Shown here one piece after another: positions 1 through 9,020 of a stretch of DNA of 64,000 nt. The DNA is from DASUNQ01 sp044866775 (GTDB lineage: Bacteria; Acidobacteriota; Thermoanaerobaculia; Multivoradales; UBA5704), in NCBI GenBank assembly GCA_044866775.1, contig JBIOUG010000082.1, positions 13,142-77,141 on the forward strand, read 5' to 3'. The translations under genes and the position numbers were made by a program. The first letter of the stretch is position 1. Each line of letters starts with the position of its first letter. The notes beneath the pieces were generated by a model that was given only the letters and a program-made list of their open reading frames with translations, searched no databases and had not been told where the DNA came from.

Positions 1-510
1 CAGCCCCGCCGCGTGCTCGGCGACCATCTCCCAGGTCGCCCGCGGCTCGCCCTTGGGCCGGCCGCGCGCCGCCGCGGAGAGCAGGCGGCAGAGGTTCTTG
101 TAGCCGGCGCGGCTCTCGACCAGGAGGGTCAGGCGCTCGCCGGCGGGCGCCGCGGCGCCGCCACCTGCAGCGGCGGTGGCGGCCGGCGGTGGCGGCGGCA
201 CCAGTCCCATCGGCCCCTGGTGCCCGGCGGCCGGCCGTTCGCCGGCCCGGCGCGCAGCGAACGGCAGAGCGGCGGCGGCAGGCTCCAGCTCCACCTCCGC
301 CCCCACCAGCGCCTTGATCCCCGCCTGTCGCGCCGCCTGGTAGAAGCGCGGCGCGCCGTAGACGCCGCGGGCGTCGATCAGGGCCACCGCCGGCAACCCG
401 AGCTCCGCCGCCCGGACGATCAGGTCCTCGGGAAGCGAGGACCCGTCGAGGAACGAAAAGGCGGAAGCGGCCCGCAGCTCGGCGTAGGGGAGGGGAGGCG
501 CGCTCCGCAC
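1..510 (-). CDS. DnaE-type DNA polymerase III alpha subunit, PHP domain (partial, error-prone class likely)
   Basis: This is the N-terminal 170 codons of a gene that runs off the left edge. Reading leftward from a GTG at 510 gives the opening block YAELRAASAFSFLDGSSLPE, then ALIDARGVYGAPRFYQAARQ and a GAEVEL strand, which is the fold of the PHP domain of C-family polymerases. The metal-binding residues usual in DnaE1 (HxH in the first block, DH in the second) read RAA and DA here. An inactive PHP domain is common in error-prone DnaE2/ImuC, so that class is favoured. The reading frame stays open upstream, there is no clear ribosome binding site, and the start is uncertain. A spaced repeat of gcgtaaaa lies just upstream (524-541). 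Confidence 0.7.
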   Translation of the reverse strand, partial: MRSAPPLPYAELRAASAFSFLDGSSLPEDLIVRAAELGLPAVALIDARGVYGAPRFYQAARQAGIKALVGAEVELEPAAAALPFAARRAGERPAAGHQGPMGLVPPPPPAATAAAGGGAAAPAGERLTLLVESRAGYKNLCRLLSAAARGRPKGEPRATWEMVAEHAAGL

Positions 511-540
511 GGGGTGAGAATAGGCGTAAAAAGAGCGTAA

Positions 541-1000
541 AACAAGGCGCGCGGCGGCGGCCCCGCGCTCTCGGATCGGCCGCCGGTGCCGCGAAATCCC
601 CCGTCTCTACCGCGGGATTCATCCGCCCTGCCGCGGAGTCGCTCGATCCGGCGGTTGGATCTCGACAACTAGCGGCTTCGTCCCTCGGTGCGGCGGGCCG
701 TTCCGGCTGTTTGGCCGTGAATCTAGGTTACAATGCCGTGAAATCCTGTGGAGCCGCCCTATCTTCTGGAGGTGAAGCCGTGAGCGCGCTAGAGCTGGTC
801 GTGAGTTGCCACGATCCTCGATGTGGGGAACAGGGGAACGCCGCGGAGTGCATGGACTCCGCGGCGTTCCGACTCCTCTTCGCGGCGCAATGGGCTGCCT
901 CGGCACCTGCGGCGACGGATTCCGCGGCCGGAAAGCGCGGCGCGGCGCCGTGCGGGCACGATTTCGCGGCGGAATTGGCAGGCAGGGAGAGGAGAACGCC
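541..1000. other. gene-free stretch with hairpin
   Basis: About 460 bases without a convincing gene. Short open frames on both strands show no recognisable protein. The stretch contains the perfect 15-bp inverted repeat annotated separately and a -10-like tacaat at about 730. Confidence 0.5.
835..870. repeat. perfect 15-bp inverted repeat (hairpin)
   Basis: GGAACGCCGCGGAGT at 835-849 pairs perfectly with 856-870 across a 6-nt loop. No long T-run follows on either strand, only a pyrimidine-rich gactcctctt on the right. It may be a terminator, a structured RNA element or a protein-binding palindrome upstream of the 1001 gene. Confidence 0.7.
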
Positions 1001-1528
1001 ATGAAAACCACCACCACCACCGCCACCACCACCTGGTCGGTCCCCGCGATCCTGGAGAGCCTCGAGGCGCAGGCGGCGGTCCTCCGCGAGCGCGAAGCCT
1101 TCCACGCCGGCCACGAAGCCCACCACCGCGAGAAACGGAGCGCCTACGCCGCCGAGCTGGCGGAGGTCAGCCGCCGCCTGGAGGCCTTCCGCGCCGCCGC
1201 CGAGGAAGCTATCGAGCTCGCCGCCCGCCAGGCGCCGTCCGCCGCCGCCGCCGTCAAGCAGGCCGACCTCGGCTCCGCCTCCCGCCCCAAGCTCGGCCGC
1301 ATGGTCGGCCTCCTGGTCCAGGAGAAAGCGGCCACCGAGCCCTTCGGCCCCGTCGGCCTCGCCCGGGAGGTCAACGGCCGCTTCGCCGAGCGCCTGCGCC
1401 GCCCCGTCACCGCCGGCCAGGTCTCGGTCGTCCTCCGCCGCCTCCACCGCCAGGGCAAGATCCATCGCGCGCGCCCCGGCCGCCCGCATTGGGAGGCGCT
1501 CTACGCGAAGGAGGCGCCGGCGGGCTGA
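1001..1528 (+). CDS. hypothetical protein, coiled coil plus C-terminal winged-helix-like region
   Basis: A 175-aa protein of unrecognised family. The ATG follows a good GGAGAA ribosome binding site. After a Thr-rich start, residues about 20-75 are charged and heptad-like (EREAFHAGHEAHHREKRSAY), suggesting a coiled coil. Residues about 100-165 look like a winged helix: a KLGRMVGLLVQ helix, an LRRPVTAGQVSVVLRRLHRQ recognition-type helix and an RPGRPHWEALY wing ending. A DNA-binding regulator is a reasonable inference. No neighbour indicates the target. Confidence 0.65.
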   Translation: MKTTTTTATTTWSVPAILESLEAQAAVLREREAFHAGHEAHHREKRSAYAAELAEVSRRLEAFRAAAEEAIELAARQAPSAAAAVKQADLGSASRPKLGRMVGLLVQEKAATEPFGPVGLAREVNGRFAERLRRPVTAGQVSVVLRRLHRQGKIHRARPGRPHWEALYAKEAPAG

Positions 1529-1664
1529 GCGCCACGCCGCGGTGTCATCCGGGAAGCATCCATTGTGCGGGAAGGCGCTGGAAGTCGGTCTCATCGAAGT
1601 TGCAGACCGTCTCTTGAACGTTTGGCGTCGACGCGGAGTCTTTTCACGAGGCTCGGCGGGGTTT

Positions 1665-1955
1665 TCAATCACTCCTGGTCTTCTCGTGGACGTCGCCGCG
1701 GCGGTCCCTGGCATTGGGAACGCTCCTGTGGAGACTGGCGAGCCGCCGGCCCGATGAAGGAATCTCGGTGCGGCGTTTCGGGGTCACCGCAGGATCGCGC
1801 TCGAAGACGCCGTGGGAGTAGAGGTCCTCGTCGACGTCGTTGCTGGCTTGCGCTTGCTCCAGCCAGAGGTTCCAGTAGGCGATCAACTCGTCCGGTGCCA
1901 GGTTGCGCAGGTCGAGATCCTCTTCGCTCAGGAACTCGTCTCGTGGTCCTGTCAC
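1665..1955 (-). CDS. small acidic hypothetical protein paired with a nucleotidyltransferase-like gene
   Basis: A 96-aa protein whose ATG overlaps the stop of the upstream gene by 4 nt, so the two are translationally coupled. The N-terminal half (LSEEDLDLRNLAPDELIAYW, then NLWLEQAQASNDVDEDLYSH) is acidic and helical and looks conserved. The tail from about residue 55 is basic and low in complexity. The pairing with a nucleotidyltransferase-like partner resembles a two-gene toxin-antitoxin-like unit, but neither role is established from sequence. Confidence 0.65.
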   Translation of the reverse strand: MTGPRDEFLSEEDLDLRNLAPDELIAYWNLWLEQAQASNDVDEDLYSHGVFERDPAVTPKRRTEIPSSGRRLASLHRSVPNARDRRGDVHEKTRSD

Positions 1956-2755
1956 GATGCGGTCCCCCTGACCGGGTCGTGAGGTAGGACCCCCTCAGCG
2001 CGCGCAACGAGCAGGCGGTGAGCCTCCGCCAGAGGCAGGTCCGCCACCTGCCGCTGCACGCTCGGCCAGAGCTCGGCCCACGCTTCGGCGGCGGCCTGGT
2101 ACCGGGCCAGGCGCTCCTCGTTGGCGCGGATCAGCATGCGGCGCTCCTTGTCGAGCGCCTCCTCCAGGGCGTCTCGTCCGTCCGCGACCAGGGCGAGCAG
2201 CGGCCTGCGCCGGATCGCCTCGGCCAGCAGGGCGGGGTGGTCCCGGGCCAGTTGGATCAGGTCGCGGCTGCTGCGGGAGTAGAGGAGCTGCGAGTACGGG
2301 TCGGTCATCCGGCGCGCCAGCTCACCGACGACCGCGTAGTCCTTCTCGCGATTGGTCAGCTTCATGGCGGCCAACGGTTCGAGGCCGACCACCGGATCGC
2401 CTGTGGCCTCGGCCTCGCTCCACATCAGCGCCAACTGCTCCGGGGAGATCCGCGGCGGGCGGCTGACGAAGTCGGTGCGCAGCCGCAGAGTCTCACGCCG
2501 GAGCTCGAAATGGGAGCTCCAGCCGCCGGCGAGCCAGCGCACGTCGAGCGGCGCTCCGAAGCGATATCGCGCCCCGTGGCGGGAGAGAACCCCCAGGACG
2601 TGGTCGGTCGCCTCGGCATCCTCCCGCAGAATCCAGTCGCCGTCCTTGCTCATCACCGCCAGCCGATGGACCACGACCGCCTGGCCGGAGCTGAGCAGAG
2701 CCCGTAGGCGGCCTTGGTTGAACTCTTCCGTCAGCTCGAGATAGGGGTTCCTCAT
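1952..2755 (-). CDS. nucleotidyltransferase-like hypothetical protein
   Basis: A 267-aa protein starting MRNPYLELTEEFNQG. The centre (LDVRWLAGGWSSHFE, then RTDFVSRPPRIS) and the later AAMKLTNREKDYAVVGELA block resemble proteins with a minimal nucleotidyltransferase/AbiEii-like organisation, in which a Lys in an AMKL segment precedes a helical domain. Catalytic residues cannot be assigned with confidence. It is the first gene of a two-gene operon with the overlapping 96-aa protein. A strong ribosome binding site is not evident. Confidence 0.6.
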   Translation of the reverse strand: MRNPYLELTEEFNQGRLRALLSSGQAVVVHRLAVMSKDGDWILREDAEATDHVLGVLSRHGARYRFGAPLDVRWLAGGWSSHFELRRETLRLRTDFVSRPPRISPEQLALMWSEAEATGDPVVGLEPLAAMKLTNREKDYAVVGELARRMTDPYSQLLYSRSSRDLIQLARDHPALLAEAIRRRPLLALVADGRDALEEALDKERRMLIRANEERLARYQAAAEAWAELWPSVQRQVADLPLAEAHRLLVARAEGVLPHDPVRGTAS

Positions 2756-2825
2756 CGTCCGGGAGCAGTATAGCGACGGCCAGTCTGTGACCTCAGGGAG
2801 GTTCGCCGGTGAGGGCGCCGGCGAC

Positions 2826-5630
2826 TCACGGACAAGTCGCGAACGCCGACGTGTCCTGGAGCGGCTGGAAGGGGACTCCCCGCCGACTCCGATAAATGCG
2901 CTCGAGGCCGCTGCGGGTATCGGTGACGTGCAGCTCGCTGCGGACATCGGTCAGCCCGGTGGCGAACACCCAGAAGCGGGCGGTGGTGGTGCAGGCGTTG
3001 AGCACCTTGACCACCATCTCGACGTTGGCCGGCGAGAAGAACCAGAAGTACCCGGTATCCGTGGTGATCGGCACCGCATGTCCGGCCCCGGTGGCACGAT
3101 CCGTCGTCCAGAGGGTCTCGACGCGGAAGCGCCCGCTCGAGAGGCAGAGCGCGTGCTCGCTGGGGGTGCAGGAGTCGACCGGAGGAGGAGGCGGCGGCGG
3201 CGGCGGAGGAGGAGGAGGGGGTTCGCCCGGAACGCAGGGCTCACTCGGCCCCACCGCGGCGAGATCGCGCTGCAGCAGCACGGAAATCCTGGGCACGAAC
3301 TGCGGGATGCCGGTCTCGGTGGCGCCGTCGCTCACCAACAGGTCGAGCTTGCGGTCGCCGTTGAAGTCGCCGGCCGCCAGTTGCCCCGCCCGGAGTGAGG
3401 CGGGGAACTCCGCCAGCCCCCAGACGGTGACCACCTCGCGCACACCGCCCGCCCCGTTACCCAAGCCGAGATGGACCTTCGCTCCGGGCAGGCCAAGGCC
3501 CGGGTATGCGCCCGCTGAAGCGATGTCCGCTCTGCCGTCGCCGTCGAAGTCCGCCACCTGCAGCGCCGCCTGGTCGCGCTCGGAGACCGGGTAGCGGTCC
3601 TTGAGCGTGAACCCGCCCTTGCCGTCGCCGAGCAAGAGGTCGATCCAGCAGCGGGTGACGGGGTCCGGCTGATCGACCGGGTTGCTATCGGTGATGGCGA
3701 GGTCCAGGTTGCCGTCGCGGTTGAGGTCTCCTGCCGCGATTCCATCGATGTGCCGGCTGTTGGCGCCGAGCGGCACCGTCCCCGAAGTGAACCTTCCTGT
3801 GCCGTCGCCTTGCAGGAGCTGCAGGAAAGGGGGGCTGTCGGGGCCCCCGGTGACGCCGATCGTCAGCAGGTCGATCGCCGAGGTCCCCGCGAATTGCCCG
3901 AGCAGCACCTCGCCGCCAAAGAAGGGCGGGTATCCGGTCGAGCCGGCCGGCGGCGGAGGCAGGTCGGTCTGCACGACCTGGAAGGTGCCATCGCCGCTGC
4001 CGAGTAGCGCGATGGCGGCGACGGCGTCTTTCCGGCGCACGAGGCAGGCGATGTCGGCCAAGGCGTCGCCGTTGAGATCGGCCGTCCCGAGGTCGTTGGC
4101 GAGGAGCCCTTCGGGGCGTGGGGCGACGAGGGTCTGAGGCGGCCCGAACCCGCCGCGGCCGTCGCCGAAGTAGATCCGGACCTCGCCGGTGGTGGCGCTG
4201 GCGACCGCGATGTCGAGGTGGTCGTCGACGCTGCGGTTGAACTGGTCCGAGACGACGCTGGCGTTGCCGGGGAACACGTCGACCTGGACCGGAGGCGAGA
4301 AGGCGCCGGTACCGTGGCCGCTGGAAAAGGTGACGATGTCGCCAGGGGGAAAGAAGCCCCATTGCACGCCGACGAAGTCGAGGGCGCCGTCGTGATCGAA
4401 GTCGCCGAGGGCGAAGTCGCGGGGTGTCAGGCCGAGCGGCCAGAGGCGGTTCCGCACCTCGAAGGTCTGCTGATTGAGCAGCACGTCGACGCCGTCGCGC
4501 GTCGCGCCCGCCGCCACCTGCACCGGCTCGAAGCACGCCGGCGCGTCGAGCCTCGGGTCGCTGCTCTCGCGTGCCCCGCTCCAGGACTCGGGCGGCCCGG
4601 GGAGGGTCCTCGGGATGTCGAATGGTCCTACCCGGTTGGCGCCGGAGAGGAAGGCATCGATCTCCTCGACGTCGATGCGGTAGCGCGCTTCGGGGTGGAG
4701 CCCGCAGATCGTGTAGCTGCCAGGCGCGTTCTGCGTCGCGCCCGAGACCCAGGAGAGCGCGTCTGCCGGATCGTCGAGGTTGCGGGCGACGACGTTGGCG
4801 CCGTTGAACGGCAGGCCGGCGCTGGTCAGGACGCGGCCGCCGACGCAGCCGGTTCCCTCCAAGAAGCCGGGAGCAGGATAGAGCCGCGACATCGCCACCG
4901 CGTCGTCCCGCGCGGGAGTGACACCGCGCTCGACGAAGGGAAACATGATCTCGACCGGAGACGTCCGGCCGACCTTGCCTTCCTCGGGCGGAAACAGGAG
5001 TCCGTGTACCTGGGTGTGGCCAAGCCCACTGAGGTGGCCGATTGCGTGAACGGCGCTGACTGCAAATGCGGAGCTCTGGAATTCGGAGAAAGTCGGTACT
5101 CTGTTGAGCGAGCTGCCGTTGAGGAAGATGAATCCTTCGATCAGCTTCGCTCCCGCGGGCACCTCGTGGGCGATGTCGACCGGCTGCCCCCCGGCGGACA
5201 TCCAGGTGGGAGACGCGAAGCTGGCAATCCGGGTCAGCCCGCCGAAGAGCGCCTCGAAGACCTCGCCATCGGCGTCGAAGACGACGACGGTCTTCCCCAG
5301 CGGCGCCGTGGCGCCGCCGAGGGGGCCGAGGTAAGGGCCGAAGTTGGTCGCGTCGACGTCGACGTCCAGGGTCCCGGCCGGCCCGTACTGGAGCGCCGAC
5401 GTCGGGATCACCTGCCACCGCGCGAAGAGAATATCGATGAACGCCCGCGCTTCCTCCGCGGGAATGCCGCCGAGGCCCCCGCGGTCGAACGTGTACTGCA
5501 ACGGCGCCTCCGGGTCCCAGCCGACCGGGGCGCCGCCGTCGAACACCAGGTACCCGCCCGCGCCCGCCGATCGCGGGCAGACGAGGAGCATGACCGCGAG
5601 CGCGCCGGCCCGCAGGATGGACCCGGTCAT
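2826..5630 (-). CDS. secreted matrixin-like FG-GAP/VCBS repeat protein with inactivated zinc-protease motif
   Basis: A 934-aa exported protein. Residues 1-24 are a signal peptide. Residues about 25-260 resemble a matrixin-type metalloprotease domain, but the zinc motif reads HAIGHLSGLGH (195-205), so the zinc His residues are kept while the catalytic Glu at 196 is Ala (codon at 5043-5045). A carboxypeptidase-regulatory-like beta domain follows (GRVLTSAGLPFNGANVVARN). FG-GAP/VCBS repeats with D-x-D-G-D loops (DFDHDGALDF, DLNGDALAD, DFDGDGRADI) occupy about 390-770. A polyproline linker of about 14 residues then leads to a C-terminal domain ending QDTSAFATCP, typical of secreted proteins in these bacteria. 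It follows the 201-aa secreted gene by 13 nt and is probably co-transcribed. A decayed paralogue lies at 19937-21610. Confidence 0.88.
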   Translation of the reverse strand: MTGSILRAGALAVMLLVCPRSAGAGGYLVFDGGAPVGWDPEAPLQYTFDRGGLGGIPAEEARAFIDILFARWQVIPTSALQYGPAGTLDVDVDATNFGPYLGPLGGATAPLGKTVVVFDADGEVFEALFGGLTRIASFASPTWMSAGGQPVDIAHEVPAGAKLIEGFIFLNGSSLNRVPTFSEFQSSAFAVSAVHAIGHLSGLGHTQVHGLLFPPEEGKVGRTSPVEIMFPFVERGVTPARDDAVAMSRLYPAPGFLEGTGCVGGRVLTSAGLPFNGANVVARNLDDPADALSWVSGATQNAPGSYTICGLHPEARYRIDVEEIDAFLSGANRVGPFDIPRTLPGPPESWSGARESSDPRLDAPACFEPVQVAAGATRDGVDVLLNQQTFEVRNRLWPLGLTPRDFALGDFDHDGALDFVGVQWGFFPPGDIVTFSSGHGTGAFSPPVQVDVFPGNASVVSDQFNRSVDDHLDIAVASATTGEVRIYFGDGRGGFGPPQTLVAPRPEGLLANDLGTADLNGDALADIACLVRRKDAVAAIALLGSGDGTFQVVQTDLPPPPAGSTGYPPFFGGEVLLGQFAGTSAIDLLTIGVTGGPDSPPFLQLLQGDGTGRFTSGTVPLGANSRHIDGIAAGDLNRDGNLDLAITDSNPVDQPDPVTRCWIDLLLGDGKGGFTLKDRYPVSERDQAALQVADFDGDGRADIASAGAYPGLGLPGAKVHLGLGNGAGGVREVVTVWGLAEFPASLRAGQLAAGDFNGDRKLDLLVSDGATETGIPQFVPRISVLLQRDLAAVGPSEPCVPGEPPPPPPPPPPPPPPVDSCTPSEHALCLSSGRFRVETLWTTDRATGAGHAVPITTDTGYFWFFSPANVEMVVKVLNACTTTARFWVFATGLTDVRSELHVTDTRSGLERIYRSRRGVPFQPLQDTSAFATCP

Positions 5631-5643
5631 CGCGAGCCCCTGG

Positions 5644-6249
5644 TCATCGCTGCGCTCCCCCGTGCAACAGTGCCCGCAGCGCTTCCAGCGTGGTGACCTC
5701 GGGCTCCGGGGAGTGACGAGCCGCGGAGTCCGCCGCCGGCGCCGCCTCGCGCGCGGTCACGAAATGGCCGGCGGCGAGTGGGCGCAGCAGCGGTTCCTCC
5801 ACTGCGAAGGCCGCCTCACCCGCCCCCGCCGGTGAGGTGAGGCCGGCGCGGCCTGCGGGGAGCAGGAAAAGCACGTACTCCTCGCCCGGCCGATAGACGG
5901 GGAGGCCCACGAGCTGTCCGAGGTCGAGCGGCCCGCCCTCGGGAGTCCCGACCTGGCGGAAGCGCAGGCGCGGGCCGGGTTGCCCCTTGAACGTCTCGCG
6001 CACCTCGAAGGTGTACTCCGTGGCGGCGAGGCGCGCGCCGGCCACCTCGACGGTCACCACCTCGGCGCTCAGGCAATGGCCGCGCACGACGTGAGCGGCA
6101 TCCCGGGCGAAGGCGACCAGACGATCGGGGTCCGCCGCAGCCGAGGAGGCTCCGGAGGCCGAAGGGCAGGTCAGCGCGCAGAGGGCGACCGTCAGGCCTG
6201 TGAAGGTCGCGACGCGCCGCCGGTCGATCCGGCAAGGGGCTGCGATCAT
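5644..6249 (-). CDS. secreted hypothetical protein, operon partner of the FG-GAP protein
   Basis: A 201-aa protein with a signal peptide (about residues 1-33, cleavage after the alanine-rich CPSASGASSA). The rest is a small beta-rich domain (TEYTFEVRETFKGQ, then GEEYVLFLLPAG) with an Asp/Ala-rich tail. Secreted proteins of this layout accompany matrixin-family genes in related bacteria, which matches the next gene here. The ATG has a strong AGGAGG ribosome binding site and lies downstream of a good promoter at 6285-6312. The function is unknown. Confidence 0.75.
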   Translation of the reverse strand: MIAAPCRIDRRRVATFTGLTVALCALTCPSASGASSAAADPDRLVAFARDAAHVVRGHCLSAEVVTVEVAGARLAATEYTFEVRETFKGQPGPRLRFRQVGTPEGGPLDLGQLVGLPVYRPGEEYVLFLLPAGRAGLTSPAGAGEAAFAVEEPLLRPLAAGHFVTAREAAPAADSAARHSPEPEVTTLEALRALLHGGAQR

Positions 6250-6284
6250 GGGCCGGAACCTCCTTTTAGGAGAAAAGCATGATC

Positions 6285-6312
6285 AGTTTATGCCGAATCA
6301 CCATAGAGTCAA
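6285..6312 (-). promoter_or_regulatory. sigma-70-type promoter for the 6249-to-2826 operon
   Basis: On the minus strand TTGACT (6307-6312) and TAAACT (6285-6290) are separated by 16 bp, close to the -35/-10 consensus. The start codon at 6249 follows with an AGGAGG site at about 6259-6265. Confidence 0.6.
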
Positions 6313-6432
6313 GAGACGCCAAGACCTGATGGCGCGCTGGCGCCTCCGGCCCGCACCAGTGCCTTTGTAGCCGCGCAAAGCCTTCCGTCTCGTGGCAACG
6401 GAGCCGCGAGCCACTCTTCCGGAGACTCACGC

Positions 6433-9000
6433 ATGAGAGGCGATGGAGTCGTCCGCCCCTGGCGGACCTTTTTGCTTTTGGCGGCCGGCGCGTTCATGGC
6501 CGCCGCGTTCACTACGGCGGCTGCGGCGCAGCCGGTCGATCGCGGCAAGGGAGTGGACCCGCGGGTCGATTACGAGTCGTTCAAGCAGTTGGGGCCCTGG
6601 GACGACCGCAACTATCGGGTCACCCTGGAAGACCTCGCCTTCCTGGCGCCGAACGAGCACGAGCTCAAGGACCCGATCCCGGTCTTCTTCCGCATCGAGC
6701 TGCGGAAGTCCAACCCCGGCATGCCGCGGACCGGCCCGGCGCAGTACCCGCGGAGCGCGCTCCAGATCTTCGAGCTGCGGTACGGCGGCTACCTGATCGG
6801 CGCCCAGCTCTATCGCAGCGTCGTCTTCCGCAACGGCCGCTTCGAGGTGGTCCAGGAGCGGGGGATATCGCAGCAGGAGTTCGTCGAGCGGGCGCTCTCC
6901 TCGGACGTGCGCGTCAGCTCGCCGACCGGCGGCGCCGAGTCGGCGGTCAAGATCCATCCGACCGACGTCAACAAGGTGGTCGCCGGCTCGAATGGGCCGG
7001 GGTCGGGGCAGATCATGTGGTACTCGACCAACGGCGGCTCCTCCTGGACCCAGGCCGCCGCGCTGCCGCAGGGGAGCACCTGCTGCGACCCGACGGTCGA
7101 CTGGTCCTCGAACGGCCAGTACGCCTACACCTCGACGCTCGGCGGCTGCACCTCGCTGTGCAACGTCTGGGTCTACCGCTCCGCCGACGGCGGCGCCACC
7201 TGGAACGATCTCGCGACGATCACCCCCGGCGACGGCCGGCGCGAGGTCACCTCGGCGTCGACCAGCGACAAGCAGTACATCCACGTCGACAAGTTCGCGA
7301 CCTCCCCTCTCCGCGACAACGTCTACCAGTGCTGGCACGACAACAACACTCTGAAGTTCTCGCGCTCGACCGACTTCGCCCACACCTGGAGCGCGCCGCT
7401 GACGATGTCGAGCGGCACCAGCCAGTCGGGCATCGGCTGCGATCTGGCGACCGACAAGAGCGGCAACGTCTTCTACTTCTGGCCGGCGACCAACGGCAAG
7501 ACGATCCTGTCGCGCAAGTCGACCAACGGCGGCACGAGCTTCAACGCGGTCGTCACCGTCTCGACCACCCAGGACGGCTATGACTTCGCGATCCCGGCGA
7601 TGGAGACGCGCCGCGCCTTCATCTACGCCTCGGCCGACGCCGACCTCTCGAGCGGCGCCTTCGCCAACTCGGTCTACGTCGCCTGGACGGACACCACCGC
7701 GCCCGAGTCGGGAACGCCGGCCAACAACCACGGGCGCATCCGGGTCGCCTACTCGCGCGACGGCGGGGCCACCTGGACGGTCCGCACGCCGCACGAGACC
7801 GCCGACGCGAGCACCGTCGACCGCTTCCACCCGTGGCTCGGGGTCGGGCCGGACGGCAAGGTCTACGTGGCCTTCTACGACACCCGCAGGAGCCCGACGC
7901 GGGTGGGTGTGGACATCTTCTACTCCGTCTCGTCCGACGGCGGCGACACCTGGCCGACGCCGACGCGGCTGACCAGCGTGCTGTCGCCGCAGATCGACAC
8001 CGGCTTCGAGTGGGGCGACTACAACGGCCTCGACGTCGTCGGCAGCCAGCTCATCTCGATCTTCACCGACAACCGCAACGAGGGCGGCGGCAGCACCGAC
8101 TCGGTCGACGTCTACGCCGCCGGCGTCCAGATCGGCGGCGGCCCCGGCAACACGGCGCCGGTGGTCACCATCACCGCACCGGCCAACGGCACGTCGGTCG
8201 CGCAGGGCACGTCGGTGACCTTCAGCGGCACGGCCAACGACGCCGAGGACGGCGCCATCGCCGCCAGCCTCACCTGGACCTCGAGCATCAACGGCATCTT
8301 CGGCAGCGGCGCCTCCTTCAGCAGCTCGTCGCTCGCGGTCGGGACCCACACCATCACCGCCGCGGTGACCGACAGCGGCGGCCTCCCCGGCTCGGCCGCG
8401 ATCACCTTGACCGTGACCAGCGGCTCGACCACGGTGACCTTCTACTCGGTGGCGTCGCAGGACGGACGGATCTGGGAGTCGGGCGAGACCGGCAACGTCG
8501 GCGGCGGCGGCAACTCGACCGACAACCTGACCACCGCCCTGCGCATCGGCGACACCAATGCCGACGAGCAGTACAAGAGCATCATCTCCTTCGACTCCTC
8601 GTCGCTCCCGGACGGCGCGACGATCCAGTCGGCCACCGTGCGCCTGGTGCGCGGCACGATCTCCGGCGGCAATCCCTACACCTCGCACGGCCCGTGCGTC
8701 GCCGACATCGTGACCGGCGGCTTCGGCGGCTCGACCGCCTTCGCCTTCTCCGACTGGCAGGCGGCGGCGACGGCGACCAACGTCGCGACGCTGTCGAACC
8801 CGACCGTCAACGGCGCGGCTTCGACCGGCGGCCTCTCCGCGGCCGGCCTCGCCGCGATCAACAAGACCGGAACGACCCAGCTCCGCGTCTACTGCACGCT
8901 CGGCGACGACGACGACCTGCTGTTCGACTACATCGGCTTCTACCCGGGCGAGACGGCCACACAGGCCAACCGGCCGCAGCTCACCGTGACCTACCAGTAG
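6433..9000 (+). CDS. secreted sialidase-like BNR-repeat protein with Ig-like and DNRLRE-type domains
   Basis: An 855-aa exported protein with a signal peptide (about residues 1-36). Residues about 170-560 form a beta-propeller with six Asp-box repeats (YSTNGGSSW, RSADGGATW, RSTDFAHTW, KSTNGGTSF, YSRDGGATW, VSSDGGDTW). An Ig/PKD-like domain (PVVTITAPANGTSVAQGTSV) covers about 575-660. The C-terminal roughly 190 residues look like a DNRLRE/CBM6-like domain (ISFDSSSLPDGATIQSATVR, ending RPQLTVTYQ). Sialidase catalytic Arg and Tyr residues cannot be assigned, so it may be a binding propeller, not an enzyme. The ATG has an upstream GGAG. It is monocistronic and ends at a hairpin. Confidence 0.85.
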   Translation: MRGDGVVRPWRTFLLLAAGAFMAAAFTTAAAAQPVDRGKGVDPRVDYESFKQLGPWDDRNYRVTLEDLAFLAPNEHELKDPIPVFFRIELRKSNPGMPRTGPAQYPRSALQIFELRYGGYLIGAQLYRSVVFRNGRFEVVQERGISQQEFVERALSSDVRVSSPTGGAESAVKIHPTDVNKVVAGSNGPGSGQIMWYSTNGGSSWTQAAALPQGSTCCDPTVDWSSNGQYAYTSTLGGCTSLCNVWVYRSADGGATWNDLATITPGDGRREVTSASTSDKQYIHVDKFATSPLRDNVYQCWHDNNTLKFSRSTDFAHTWSAPLTMSSGTSQSGIGCDLATDKSGNVFYFWPATNGKTILSRKSTNGGTSFNAVVTVSTTQDGYDFAIPAMETRRAFIYASADADLSSGAFANSVYVAWTDTTAPESGTPANNHGRIRVAYSRDGGATWTVRTPHETADASTVDRFHPWLGVGPDGKVYVAFYDTRRSPTRVGVDIFYSVSSDGGDTWPTPTRLTSVLSPQIDTGFEWGDYNGLDVVGSQLISIFTDNRNEGGGSTDSVDVYAAGVQIGGGPGNTAPVVTITAPANGTSVAQGTSVTFSGTANDAEDGAIAASLTWTSSINGIFGSGASFSSSSLAVGTHTITAAVTDSGGLPGSAAITLTVTSGSTTVTFYSVASQDGRIWESGETGNVGGGGNSTDNLTTALRIGDTNADEQYKSIISFDSSSLPDGATIQSATVRLVRGTISGGNPYTSHGPCVADIVTGGFGGSTAFAFSDWQAAATATNVATLSNPTVNGAASTGGLSAAGLAAINKTGTTQLRVYCTLGDDDDLLFDYIGFYPGETATQANRPQLTVTYQ

Positions 9001-9020
9001 GCCCCGGCTGTCACCCGCCA

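Noticed and set aside
13..540. Plus-strand frame at the left edge
   Set aside because: The opposite strand encodes a recognisable PHP domain of a DNA polymerase.
711..1004. 97-codon plus-strand frame
   Set aside because: Contains the palindrome 835-870, has no family match and poor start context.
3180..3225. GGA/GGC trinucleotide run as a possible phase-variation tract
   Set aside because: Encodes an in-frame polyproline linker; length changes would not shift the frame.
4218..5696. 492-codon plus-strand open frame opposite the FG-GAP protein gene
   Set aside because: Antisense shadow; low-complexity composition and no start signals.
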